Notes under the pieces: generated by a model | Seen by the model: only the letters and a program-made list of their open reading frames with translations | What the model was told of the DNA's origin: nothing | Databases searched by the model: none | Made by a program: the position numbers and the translations under genes | In this document: piece after piece, positions 1-8,311 of the stretch | Layout: every line of letters begins with the position of its first letter | Numbering within the stretch: the stretch's first letter is position 1 | Assembly (NCBI GenBank): GCA_943912335.1 | Contig: CALTUD010000021.1 | Coordinates: 8,246 to 72,245 of the forward strand | Reading direction: 5' to 3' | DNA: 64,000 bases | Source of the DNA: an uncultured Acetobacteraceae bacterium | GTDB taxonomy: Bacteria > Pseudomonadota > Alphaproteobacteria > Acetobacterales > Acetobacteraceae

Positions 1-554
1 CGCATCGCGCCCATGATCGCATCCACGCGATGCGTCATCAGCGCCTGTTCGAGCTGGAAATTGACGTCGGTGACGGTGACGTCGCCGGGTTTCAGCCCGG
101 CCGATTCCAGCATGCCCTTGAGCAGCGCCTCGTCGGCGGCGCCCACGGAGGCGCCGATGCGCTTGCCTTTGAGATCGGCCAAAGTGTGGATCGGCCCGTC
201 CGCGGCGACGATGAGGGTATTGAGCGGCGTGTTCTCCAGCGTGCCGACGCGCACCAGATCGAGTCCGCCTTCGGCCAGGAGCGGCAACTGCACCTGATAG
301 CCGATGCACAGATCGGCCTGATGCGCGGCGAGCAGACGCGGCGGCGAGGCCGGATCGGTCGGTGCGATGAAATGGACGTCGAGCCCGTGACGCGCATAGG
401 CGCCGCTGTATTGCGCCGACAGCAGCGCCTCGTGATTCGCGTTCACGAACCAGTCGAGGATCACGTCGAGGCGTTGGGGCGCCGGATCGGGCGCGGCGAC
501 GGCGGGGCGGACGAGAATCAACGCGAGAACCGCGCCGAAAAACAGATTTCGCAT
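1..554 (-). CDS. ThiY/NMT1-type ABC substrate-binding protein (3' end outside window)
   Basis: Periplasmic solute-binding protein of the NMT1/ThiY family, which binds thiamine-pyrimidine precursors (HMP or formylaminopyrimidine) for ABC import. The first 184 residues are visible. A signal peptide (MRNLFFGAVLALILVRPAVA) is followed by the family-typical N-terminus LDVILDWFVNANHEALLSAQ, then GLDVHFIAPTDP and DLKGKRIGASVG. The start ATG (552-554) overlaps the TGA of the upstream TonB receptor by one base (TGATG), so the two are translationally coupled. Both lie behind a TPP riboswitch, which points to thiamine or precursor uptake. The permease and ATPase would be expected further left. NMT1 proteins also bind other substrates, so the ligand is inferred from the riboswitch. 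Confidence 0.8.
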   Translation of the reverse strand, partial: MRNLFFGAVLALILVRPAVAAPDPAPQRLDVILDWFVNANHEALLSAQYSGAYARHGLDVHFIAPTDPASPPRLLAAHQADLCIGYQVQLPLLAEGGLDLVRVGTLENTPLNTLIVAADGPIHTLADLKGKRIGASVGAADEALLKGMLESAGLKPGDVTVTDVNFQLEQALMTHRVDAIMGAM

Positions 555-2881
555 CAGAACGCACTCGCGACGGTGAGGAGGACCGCGAAACCGCCGCCCA
601 GATAATAGGTGGGTGCGCTGCCGGCGATGGTGGTGCCGTAGCGCCCCACCGTGTCGCGCGCATTGAGGGTCGGCGAGGCCACGCCCGACAGCGCGTTCTG
701 GTCGGTGACGTTGACGAGATTGAGCCGGAACTCTGGATGTTTGGCCGGGCCGAGCGTCGGCAGACGCACACCCAGAGTGACGTCGCCCTGGGTATGATCG
801 GCGATGCGCTCGTCGTTGGTGAAGGTCGCGTATTGCGCGCCGACATATTTCAACGACACGGCGCCGAACCAGGTGCCGTCGTCGTAGGTGAGGCCGGCCG
901 CGCCCTGCCAGCGCGGGCTGCGTACCGCCTCGTGCCCGGCGGTGGGCAGAAGATCGCCGTTCACGGCGAGATCGTTGTCGATGGTAGCGTGCAGATATTC
1001 GCCGCTGAGATACGGGCTCCAATGATGCCAGGGCCGCAGACCGATCTCCGCGTCCACGCCGCGCGAGGTCTGGCCGCCGGCATTGATCGTCGAGCCGGTG
1101 AGCACGCCATTGAGATCGATCACCGTGGCGATCTGACGATTGGTGAAGTTGTAGTTGAACGCGGTGATGCTGCCGATGATCCAGTCGCCCTGGCGACGAT
1201 AGCCGATCTCCTCCGAGATCGAATATTCGTCGCGCAGGTTTCGCGAGGCCTGATTGATCAGCGTGCCGCTGGAAGGATCGAAACTGTCGAACAGCGTGCT
1301 CGCCGAGGGCGTGCGGAAATTGGTCGACACGCTGGCGAAGACCTGGTTGCGACGGTCGATCTGCCAGCGCAGGCCGGCACGCGGCAAAGGCGCCGAGCTG
1401 TCGATGCCGGTGCGGTAGGTGGCGCCCGGAACGGCGTTCCAGCCGTCGCGTGTCACCATCGCCTGCTTGAAGCCGAGATCGATCGTGAGCGCCCGATCGA
1501 GCAGCGAGATGCTGTCGCCCACGAACAGCGCATTCACCTGGGCGATGCTGTGATCGTCCTGGAACAGAAGCTTTCGCCCGTCGGAGAGATGGATCACGTC
1601 GCGCGCGGAATCCGCCCAGATGTTCGCGGGCGTGCCGTTTTCCGACAAGGCGCTGAACGTGCCGGGCTCGTGATCGTCGGCGTAGTCGTACCAGAACCCG
1701 GCGGTGATGGTGTGATTGCGCCAGCGCCAATCGAGCTTGGAGGTGAATCCGGCCCGGTAGCTGGTCTGCTGATAGTTCGATGCGACCGTGGCGACGCCGT
1801 CCACGGCTCCCGGCAGGGACAAGGGCTCCGCCACCGGCTGCGTGCCCTGGAACACGCCCTGTTCCGGCAGGGTGGTTCCGCCCGGCGTGTTGCCGTAGCC
1901 GTACTGAGCGTACGGCACGACAGAAAACGTCAGCGCGTGCGCGGCGTGCCATTCCGCGGGTGCGGCGACATAGAACAATCGGTAAGGTTGCTGATACAGA
2001 CGCCAGTAATTGGTGTCGCCTTGCGTGTAGGTGCCGTCGTAGTTGTTCGGGCCGGAGCGGCCGTACTGCTTCCAATCCGCCTGGGTGACCAGCGGATAGG
2101 CGGAGGTGACGGCATCGTTCCAGGTGCCGAGCAGGGAGATCGTCGATCCGTCGTTCCAGTCGCGCCGGAAGCGGAAATCCACATGCTGCCGCTGGTCGCG
2201 TCCAGAACCGCGCCAGTTGTCGGCGGCGGAATGCGAGTAGGAGACGAATCCCCTGATCCCGCTGCCGCCGATCGCACCGGTATCGAGCCGAACGAATTCG
2301 CGATTGGTGTGATAGGAGCCGTAGGATCCTTCCACGAACCCGCCCGCATCCCGCGCGGGATCGCGCAGATGCAGCGACATCAGCCCGCCCGCGGCATTGA
2401 TCACCGGACTGTCGAGATCGCCCGTGCCTTGCGACAGATCGATCCGGTCCAGATTCTCCGTATCGGCGAACTGGTTCGGATATCCGGTGTAATAGGCGAT
2501 GTCGTTCAGCGGCATGCCGTCCAGCACGTAGCCGATCTCGTCGGAACCCAGCCCGCGCAGGCTGAGCGTGTTCTCGGCCGAGATGCCGAGCGGATCGGCG
2601 CTGGCGGCATTGGCGCCAGGCAGAAGCGAGACGAGCTGAAACGCGTTCTCGGTCGGCGCGGCGCGGCGCAGGAAATCCGACGACACCGTCGATAGCGATC
2701 GCGTCGCCGTTTGCGCGCGGATCAACCCGCCGCCAGCCTGCGCGCCCACGGGACCGTTGGCGGTGGGCGCGCCGGAACGCCCCTCCACCGTCAGGCTTTC
2801 CTGCGCCAGGGCTGCGCCCGACAACAGGGTTGAGCCCAACAGGGTGGAACTCCAGAACGCACGTGTACGGACGGAGAACAT
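554..2881 (-). CDS. TonB-dependent outer-membrane receptor, probable thiamine/precursor uptake
   Basis: Outer-membrane beta-barrel receptor that would import its ligand using TonB energy. The 775-residue length is typical. An N-terminal signal peptide ends near GAALAQ (residues 22-27). A plug domain follows with LSLRGLGSDEIGYVLDGMPL around residues 107-126. The long barrel ends in a C-terminal Phe (TVASAF), the usual outer-membrane assembly signal. The start ATG is preceded by GGGAGG about 8 bases upstream, immediately 3' of the TPP aptamer, so ligand binding could mask ribosome access. Its stop overlaps the start of a ThiY/NMT1-type binding protein. TonB-dependent receptors under TPP control have been predicted in other Gram-negatives. 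Family assignment is firm; the substrate is inferred from the riboswitch and neighbour. Confidence 0.9.
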   Translation of the reverse strand: MFSVRTRAFWSSTLLGSTLLSGAALAQESLTVEGRSGAPTANGPVGAQAGGGLIRAQTATRSLSTVSSDFLRRAAPTENAFQLVSLLPGANAASADPLGISAENTLSLRGLGSDEIGYVLDGMPLNDIAYYTGYPNQFADTENLDRIDLSQGTGDLDSPVINAAGGLMSLHLRDPARDAGGFVEGSYGSYHTNREFVRLDTGAIGGSGIRGFVSYSHSAADNWRGSGRDQRQHVDFRFRRDWNDGSTISLLGTWNDAVTSAYPLVTQADWKQYGRSGPNNYDGTYTQGDTNYWRLYQQPYRLFYVAAPAEWHAAHALTFSVVPYAQYGYGNTPGGTTLPEQGVFQGTQPVAEPLSLPGAVDGVATVASNYQQTSYRAGFTSKLDWRWRNHTITAGFWYDYADDHEPGTFSALSENGTPANIWADSARDVIHLSDGRKLLFQDDHSIAQVNALFVGDSISLLDRALTIDLGFKQAMVTRDGWNAVPGATYRTGIDSSAPLPRAGLRWQIDRRNQVFASVSTNFRTPSASTLFDSFDPSSGTLINQASRNLRDEYSISEEIGYRRQGDWIIGSITAFNYNFTNRQIATVIDLNGVLTGSTINAGGQTSRGVDAEIGLRPWHHWSPYLSGEYLHATIDNDLAVNGDLLPTAGHEAVRSPRWQGAAGLTYDDGTWFGAVSLKYVGAQYATFTNDERIADHTQGDVTLGVRLPTLGPAKHPEFRLNLVNVTDQNALSGVASPTLNARDTVGRYGTTIAGSAPTYYLGGGFAVLLTVASAF

Positions 2882-2886
2882 CGCTT

Positions 2887-2965
2887 ATGCCTCCCTTCGC
2901 TGGAATGACCCAGATCAGGTTCGACGGGTTTGATCTCAGCCCGCATCGGCGGGCACCCCGGTCAT
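2887..2965 (-). promoter_or_regulatory. TPP (THI-box) riboswitch
   Basis: Read on the minus strand, the leader of the TonB receptor contains the conserved TPP aptamer elements in order: GGGGTGCCC, GGCTGAGA, ACCCGTCGAACCTGATCTGG and CCAGCGAAGGGA. The 3' end of the aptamer runs into the GGGAGG Shine-Dalgarno of the receptor start at 2881. This suggests control of translation initiation, with TPP binding repressing expression. No run of T typical of an intrinsic-terminator switch is seen between aptamer and start codon. Confidence 0.95.
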
Positions 2966-3079
2966 GCGCCTGTCATTCCGCCTTCGGGGCGACGGCGTCA
3001 AGGGCGACGGGAAAGGGGGCTGGCGCGAGGATGGGCGACGACGCAAGATTCGGCCTCCGCAACCACACGGAAACGCCGC

Positions 3080-3472
3080 ATGACACCGCGTCGCCTCGTT
3101 CTCGCCGCCGCCCTGCTGCTGGCCCCGCTCGCAATCGGTTCCGCCGCGAAGGCGGATTCGGCCTGCGACCACACCCATAACGATTTCGACGGGCTTTATT
3201 GCCTCAGCAAAGTCTATCAGCAGGCCGACCACGACCTGAATACCGCGTTCACGCAGCTCAAGAGCAAGCTGGACGCCGATGGTCAGAAGACGCTGCGCTC
3301 GACCCAGCTCCAATGGCTGAAGGCACGCAACGACAGTTGCAGCCGCCACGAGGGCACGAGTTTCTACATCAATCTCCAATGCGCCACCGACACCACGGAA
3401 GCTCGCACAGAGTTCCTGCAGGCGCGCATCCGCGAATGCGTCTCGTCCGGCTGCATGAACAGCAAGCTGTAG
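3080..3472 (+). CDS. Secreted LprI-like (DUF1311) protein
   Basis: A 130-residue exported protein with a signal peptide (MTPRRLVLAAALLLAPLAIG, cleavage near SAAKA). A DUF1311/LprI-N type domain follows: a paired-Cys, helix-rich module with QADHDLNTAFTQLKSKL and the motif QLQWLKARNDSC. Family members include a mycobacterial lysozyme inhibitor, but most have no known function. The frame is open further upstream, but the ATG at 3080 is the only start that gives a signal peptide. It is divergent from the riboswitch-controlled receptor operon and appears monocistronic. The role is unproven. Confidence 0.75.
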   Translation: MTPRRLVLAAALLLAPLAIGSAAKADSACDHTHNDFDGLYCLSKVYQQADHDLNTAFTQLKSKLDADGQKTLRSTQLQWLKARNDSCSRHEGTSFYINLQCATDTTEARTEFLQARIRECVSSGCMNSKL

Positions 3473-3839
3473 CTGGCCGGAGGTTTCAGAAAGCGGGGCC
3501 AATCGTCGCGAAACCGGCGGGCGCAAGCCCCGGTTCTCGACCGTGATCGAACCTGGTCATCGCCGCGGAGATGACAAAGTGTTTCAGCGATCCACCACCC
3601 GGATCGTGTTTCTGCGGCGTTTGGCGAAGGACCACGAGCGCGGTGCCGCAGTCCTTTGTGAGCCGATCCTCGTCACGGTCGCTTGCATCATGCCCCGGCA
3701 GGCCGCACAACTCGCCCCAGGTCAATAACAGCCTCCGATCCGGCTCGTTTGTACAAGCCGTTGGGATCGCCTCTCGTCGCCGTCACTTTTGTCCCGCTGC
3801 GATATCGTTTCGAGACGGCAGTCAAGGAAACAAGATTAG
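3473..3839. other. Intergenic region, 367 bp
   Basis: No convincing gene is seen. A dyad AACCGG...CCGGTT (3512-3535) lies 40 bases after the LprI-like gene. It lacks a T-run, so it is at best a weak terminator. The right-hand part presumably holds the promoter of the glycan cluster. A weak AAGGAAAC ribosome-binding stretch precedes the ATG at 3840. Confidence 0.4.
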
Positions 3840-5444
3840 ATGAACCGCACACCGGGTTGGCACGAGCGTTCAACCCACGACAACACGCCTGCTCTTCCAG
3901 ACAACCGCTCCACCGCCGGCGACCGCATCCTGATGGAACTGCGGCCCTGCTTCGACGGCTATGCCGGCATTCCGCAGGAGACCCGGCTGCTGTTCGCCGA
4001 GCTGGTGCGTTCGGGCCGGAGCAAGATCGGCGGTCTCCTGAATGGCGGCCAGTCGCTGGGTGCGTTCGCCGAGCAGAAGCAGCAGCGTTTCGGACAGCGC
4101 CAGCGCACCGCGGCCACCCAGCTCTTCCAGCAGACCATGCGCCTGATCGCCTTGGATAGCGGCCCCGGCTCGCTGCAGCGTCCGACCATTCCCGAGCGCC
4201 TGATGCGCAAGGTGCTGCCGCAGGCGATCCATCAGCGGGCGCAGAACCTGGGTCGTTACAACATGGTCGAGGCGCTGGATGCGGCGCTCGATCCCGAGCT
4301 GTCGCACGACTGGCTCTGGACGCGCCTGTTCCGCCTCGGCATGGCGCCGGCCGACAGGCCGCTGCTGCGTCAGGCGACCTTTCCGCTCCCGCGCCTGTGC
4401 TGGGGCGATTCCGCCCAGCTTGCGGCGGCACGGCCGCGCTTCCGCCCGACCCTCGATCTCGGCGCATCGGGCTGGGACGTGCATATCGCCCATACGCCGT
4501 GCCCGTACCGGATCACCAACGGCAAGCTGGTGGTGCGCTATCACGACGCGATTCCGCTGCTCTGGCCGCACACGATCGATCAGGCCGGTCCGCACGCCTA
4601 CGGGCATTTCCGCATGCTGCAATCCAATGTGGCCAACGGCGCGTGGTTCGTTTGCACCTCCGAGCCGGTGCGGCAGGACCTGCTCAGCGTGTTCCCCGAG
4701 GTGGAGAACCGCACCGCGGTGATTCCCACCATGTCGGCGCCGATCTACCGGCCCGATCCGCGCCCGCGCGAGGAGATCACCCAGATCATCCAGCGCGGCA
4801 GAGCCGCCGCATTGAAGCTCGAAACCTACAACGGCGAGCGCGTGCATCAGGACAAGGACATCGTTTCCGACAAGCGTCCCCTCTCTCTGGACGAACCATT
4901 CCTTCTGGCCGTCTCCACGCTGGAGCCGAGGAAGAACTACCAGATGCTGATGAATGCCGTTGCCGAGGCATGGCGCTCGGGCGCCCGCATCCGTCTGGTG
5001 ATGGTCGCCAATATCGGCTGGCGCAGCGAGCACGAGATGTCCCTTTTGCGCACCCTGGTCCGCGAGGGCATCGTCTATCACCTCACCGAGGTGCCGTCGG
5101 CCGATCTGCGTTCGCTCTACAGCGCGGCCCACATGGTGGTGTGCCCGAGCCGCGCAGAAGGGTTCGACCTCGCTACGGTGGAGGCGATGGCCTGCGGCGC
5201 ACCGGTGCTCGCCTCCGACATCCCGGTGCATCGCTGGGTATGCGAGGATGCGGTGGAGTATTTCGACGCCTATGACGAGCGGGCGCTGGCCGAGCAGATC
5301 ATGGCCATCGCCGCCCTGCCGCGCGACGGTGAACGCCTGTCCTCGCTGCGCGCGCGCAGTCTGGAACGGGCCGAACTGTATGGGACCAAGCGCCTGATGG
5401 GGCAGTGGGACACGGTACTGGATCAGGTACGCGCCGCACCCTGA
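3840..5444 (+). CDS. Glycosyltransferase family 4 (GT-B)
   Basis: A 534-residue GT4-type transferase that would move a sugar from a nucleotide donor to a growing glycan at the cytoplasmic face. The C-terminal donor domain is clear: FLLAVSTLEPRKNYQMLMNA (about 360-380), then PSRAEGFDLATVEAMACGAP (about 440-460) with the EX7E arrangement used to bind the nucleotide sugar. The N-terminal half has KLVVRYHDAIPLLWPHTI and FVCTSEPVRQDL, typical of mannosyl- or rhamnosyltransferase-like members. It opens the glycan cluster and is convergent with the DUF1796 gene 18 bases away. Donor and acceptor cannot be told from sequence. Confidence 0.9.
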   Translation: MNRTPGWHERSTHDNTPALPDNRSTAGDRILMELRPCFDGYAGIPQETRLLFAELVRSGRSKIGGLLNGGQSLGAFAEQKQQRFGQRQRTAATQLFQQTMRLIALDSGPGSLQRPTIPERLMRKVLPQAIHQRAQNLGRYNMVEALDAALDPELSHDWLWTRLFRLGMAPADRPLLRQATFPLPRLCWGDSAQLAAARPRFRPTLDLGASGWDVHIAHTPCPYRITNGKLVVRYHDAIPLLWPHTIDQAGPHAYGHFRMLQSNVANGAWFVCTSEPVRQDLLSVFPEVENRTAVIPTMSAPIYRPDPRPREEITQIIQRGRAAALKLETYNGERVHQDKDIVSDKRPLSLDEPFLLAVSTLEPRKNYQMLMNAVAEAWRSGARIRLVMVANIGWRSEHEMSLLRTLVREGIVYHLTEVPSADLRSLYSAAHMVVCPSRAEGFDLATVEAMACGAPVLASDIPVHRWVCEDAVEYFDAYDERALAEQIMAIAALPRDGERLSSLRARSLERAELYGTKRLMGQWDTVLDQVRAAP

Positions 5445-5462
5445 GTTCCCGGTCGGGGCGGC

Positions 5463-6443
5463 TCAGCCAAGTGCGGCGAACACTTCCTCGATCGCCCGCA
5501 TCAGCAACAGATCGTCCAGCAGGTCGTCGAAGCGCGTCGCCCGCCATGCGCTGGCAGGTCGGAACGACAGCAGACGGCCGGCCGGATCGGTGTCCAGCGT
5601 CGCGTGACGCGGCTCGCTCCCCTGGCTGTCTTCCGGCAGCACGGACACCTGCACCAGCAGCGGTTGCCGACAGTGTTTCTTCAGCGCTGTCAGGGTCTGG
5701 CGGAACACATCCGACGCACCCGGCCTCTTCTGGACGATCAGCAGGAAGCGCATCGGCCTCGTTTCGGCCAGTGCGGTTCTCAGCCGGTCGACGCAGCGGC
5801 GGAGATAGGCCTGTCCCGCAGGGAGATGCGCGTCGGTATGGTTGAAGACCGGCGCCGCGATGGCGTAGCGCTGTTCGAACAACGTATGGGACACGCGGTT
5901 GTAGTCCGGATCGGCCCGCTCCTCGATCGGCACGAAGCGATAATGCGACGGGTCCAGAAAGGCGGCGAAATCGTCGTCCAGGCAGTCCCTGACCATGGCG
6001 GGCGTTGAGAACACCCAGTCGAACGGACCGCTCGCCGAACGGGCGCCGAAGCGCGACAGCAGCGAGGCCGGGTAGCAGTTGCTGCCGAGGCTGATCACGT
6101 CGCGGAGCTTCGGCCGCGTGCCGGGCACCAGGAACTCCTCGCGTATGGAAGCCCGTATCGCCTCGCCCGCGCGGATTTCGGCCGAGGCGTCCGGGTTGGC
6201 CGCCAGGCTGGCGACGAGCTTGCGCTGCGCTTCGGGCGTGGCGACGAAACCGGTGGCGATATCGCGCAACAGCTCCGCAGCGTCGCGATGGGCAAGGCCG
6301 TCCGACAGAACACCGCTCCAGTAGCCGAGCCCATCCGCATCCGGCGCGCGACCGAGAAAGGTCAGATACAGCGACGTGATCACCGCCTCCGGGGTGATGT
6401 CGGACACGTGCGCGGTGTCGGGTACGTCGCTGGACACGCTCAT
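5463..6443 (-). CDS. DUF4214-DUF1796 fusion (papain-like cysteine peptidase-type fold)
   Basis: A 326-residue protein with two recognisable parts. Residues about 15-75 (SLYLTFLGRAPDADGLGYW) match DUF4214, a repeat module common in surface or exported polysaccharide-associated proteins. Residues about 115-320 match DUF1796, which opens with ISLGSNCYPASLLSRFG. Its invariant Cys (C123) and a later HTDAH segment are compatible with the proposed papain-like peptidase fold. No signal peptide is seen. The start ATG has a good GGGAGAG site 8 bases upstream. It is the only minus-strand gene in the glycan cluster, convergent with the first glycosyltransferase and divergent from the polytopic membrane gene. 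DUF1796 proteins often sit beside glycosyltransferases; the activity is unknown. Confidence 0.75.
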   Translation of the reverse strand: MSVSSDVPDTAHVSDITPEAVITSLYLTFLGRAPDADGLGYWSGVLSDGLAHRDAAELLRDIATGFVATPEAQRKLVASLAANPDASAEIRAGEAIRASIREEFLVPGTRPKLRDVISLGSNCYPASLLSRFGARSASGPFDWVFSTPAMVRDCLDDDFAAFLDPSHYRFVPIEERADPDYNRVSHTLFEQRYAIAAPVFNHTDAHLPAGQAYLRRCVDRLRTALAETRPMRFLLIVQKRPGASDVFRQTLTALKKHCRQPLLVQVSVLPEDSQGSEPRHATLDTDPAGRLLSFRPASAWRATRFDDLLDDLLLMRAIEEVFAALG

Positions 6444-6649
6444 GATTCACTCTCCCGGCAAGCCTCCAATGCCCCCCGGGGCGCTCCGCATCGCCGGTTC
6501 GGTCTCGTGCCGCCTTCATCTGCGATGCGGATTGCCGGAGCGTGCCAGAGGCCGAAATACCATGGCCTCCGGCGGGACGATATGCCACCTACCCGGTCGA
6601 TGATCCTGCCGGGGCCGTTCGGCCCGGTTCTCGCCGAGGCTCCGCGTCC

Positions 6650-8311
6650 ATGTTCTCCTCCCCGACCCGTCTTCGCCGGGACCCCAACCTGGCTTCTCCG
6701 TCGGGTGTGATCGGCCGCTTCGGCCATAACGGACCATGGGGTGCAGGCGCGCTGCTCGCCTATGCCGTGCTTTTGGTGTCGCTGTGGCTCTACCTGGATG
6801 CCTATCATCACTACCCGATGGTGCCGCGGCAGCCGTCCATGCACGATGGCTGGTGGAACTGGACCGATCAGGGCCGCTATTACCGCGAGTCCCTGGCGTG
6901 GGCCGGCGGCGATCTGCGCCCGTCGCAGCATTGGTATCTGCCGCTCTACTCCCTGCTCGGCGCGCTGTTCGTGCCGTTCAACCGGGCGGAGCCCTTTCTT
7001 GTTCCGGACACGATGTGTTTCGGCCTCAGCGGCGTGCTGCTGTGCGCCCTGGCTCCGCGCCTCGCACCCGAACTGCCGTTCGCGCGCTTCTGGGGCGCGC
7101 TGGCGTTCTTTGCGGCCGACCTGACCTTCCACGTGTCCAACATCTCGGCGCAGTTCGCGATCAAGAGCTGGGTGGAGCCCTGGACCACCACCCCCACGGC
7201 GCCGCTTCTGCTGGGCCTGCTTCTGGCGGCGCTCGCCCTGCGGGAGCGTCCCAGCGCCGGACTCGCCGCCCTGTGCGGCGGGTTGTGGGGGCTGATCCTG
7301 ATGACCCGGCCGACCGAGGCGACCTGGTCCTCGCTGCCGGCGATCCTGTTCTGCGCCGTGGCCGTGCTCCGCGCAAAACTGCCGGTGGCGGCGCGGGTGC
7401 GTGCCGCTACGGCCGGAATCGGCGCCGCCCTGCTGCTGGCAGGCGTGACCGTCTGGCTGCACTGGATCGTCTGGGGCTGGAGCTGGGGGGATTATTTCCT
7501 TCAGTCGCTCGGCACCGGCTTCGAGCTGCGCCTGCTGCCGCTGCGCTGGAGCTGGCTGGTGCTGGATGCGCGTCCGGCGCATGAGCGCTTCCAGGGGCTG
7601 GCGGTGGTGTTTCCCTGGGTGCTGCCGGGCTTCGCCGGCATCCTGGCCGCGATTCTCGCCCGCCGCAGCGACCGTCCGGTGCATCTTCTGGTCGGTGGTG
7701 CGATCGTCGTGCACTGGTGCGTGTATCTCTGCTACCGCGACCTGCATCCCGAGGGGCTCTGGCGCTTCAGCAACTACCACTACTTCAAGTGGACGCAGGG
7801 GCTGCTGTGCTTCTACGCCCTGCTGCTCGTGCTGGCGCTGGGCCGGGCGCTGCTGCGTCGCACCGATCGCGCCGCCGTCGCCGGAGCAATCGGGATCGTG
7901 CTGCTGTGCTGTTGCTGGCATGTGCGGATGGTCGACGTGCCGGGCCGCGCCGACGCGGTGACGGTGCGCGGCCCACATGAACTGCTGGTACGCGGCGGCC
8001 TGACCCGGCCCGATCTGGCCGTGCTGGTGCCGGCCAGCGGTGGCGAGGATGCGATCTACGGCGGTCCGGACGGTATCGACGAAGGTGGACGCTCGTTCGG
8101 CTACAACGGCGATCTCAAGGCATGGCCGCTGCCGGGCGGGTTCGCGCTCAGCGCGCTGCGTCCGCTGCCGACCGGCGATGCCCTGATCCACCTGACGCCG
8201 GATGTGAACGTTCCTGCCGACGCGCATCCACGTCTGGTACGGATGACCCTGGTGTTCGGTCTGCCCTGCGCGATCCAGCCGCATCGCGCCGTTTGCAGGC
8301 CGTCCCTGTGA
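6650..8311 (+). CDS. Polytopic membrane protein, glycosyltransferase-like
   Basis: A 553-residue integral membrane protein with roughly ten hydrophobic segments (for example LLAYAVLLVSLWLYL and LLLAGVTVWLHWIVWG). The first external loop carries DGWWNWTDQGRYYRESLAWA, resembling the acidic first loop of GT-C lipid-linked sugar transferases. The upstream frame is open to 6542, but the ATG at 6650 has a GCCGAGG site and precedes the first membrane span. Its TGA overlaps the GTG of the next gene (GTGA), so the two are coupled. No exact family is recognised. A GT-C glycosyltransferase or flippase-associated role in the same glycan pathway is inferred from topology and context. Confidence 0.7.
   Translation: MFSSPTRLRRDPNLASPSGVIGRFGHNGPWGAGALLAYAVLLVSLWLYLDAYHHYPMVPRQPSMHDGWWNWTDQGRYYRESLAWAGGDLRPSQHWYLPLYSLLGALFVPFNRAEPFLVPDTMCFGLSGVLLCALAPRLAPELPFARFWGALAFFAADLTFHVSNISAQFAIKSWVEPWTTTPTAPLLLGLLLAALALRERPSAGLAALCGGLWGLILMTRPTEATWSSLPAILFCAVAVLRAKLPVAARVRAATAGIGAALLLAGVTVWLHWIVWGWSWGDYFLQSLGTGFELRLLPLRWSWLVLDARPAHERFQGLAVVFPWVLPGFAGILAAILARRSDRPVHLLVGGAIVVHWCVYLCYRDLHPEGLWRFSNYHYFKWTQGLLCFYALLLVLALGRALLRRTDRAAVAGAIGIVLLCCCWHVRMVDVPGRADAVTVRGPHELLVRGGLTRPDLAVLVPASGGEDAIYGGPDGIDEGGRSFGYNGDLKAWPLPGGFALSALRPLPTGDALIHLTPDVNVPADAHPRLVRMTLVFGLPCAIQPHRAVCRPSL

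Noticed and set aside
737..2695. 652-codon plus-strand ORF opposite the TonB receptor
   Set aside because: Arg/Gly/Ala-rich translation with no motifs, exactly antisense to a well-supported receptor gene; an effect of high GC.
3512..3535. AACCGG...CCGGTT dyad as terminator
   Set aside because: Long loop and no T-run, so it is mentioned only within the intergenic note.
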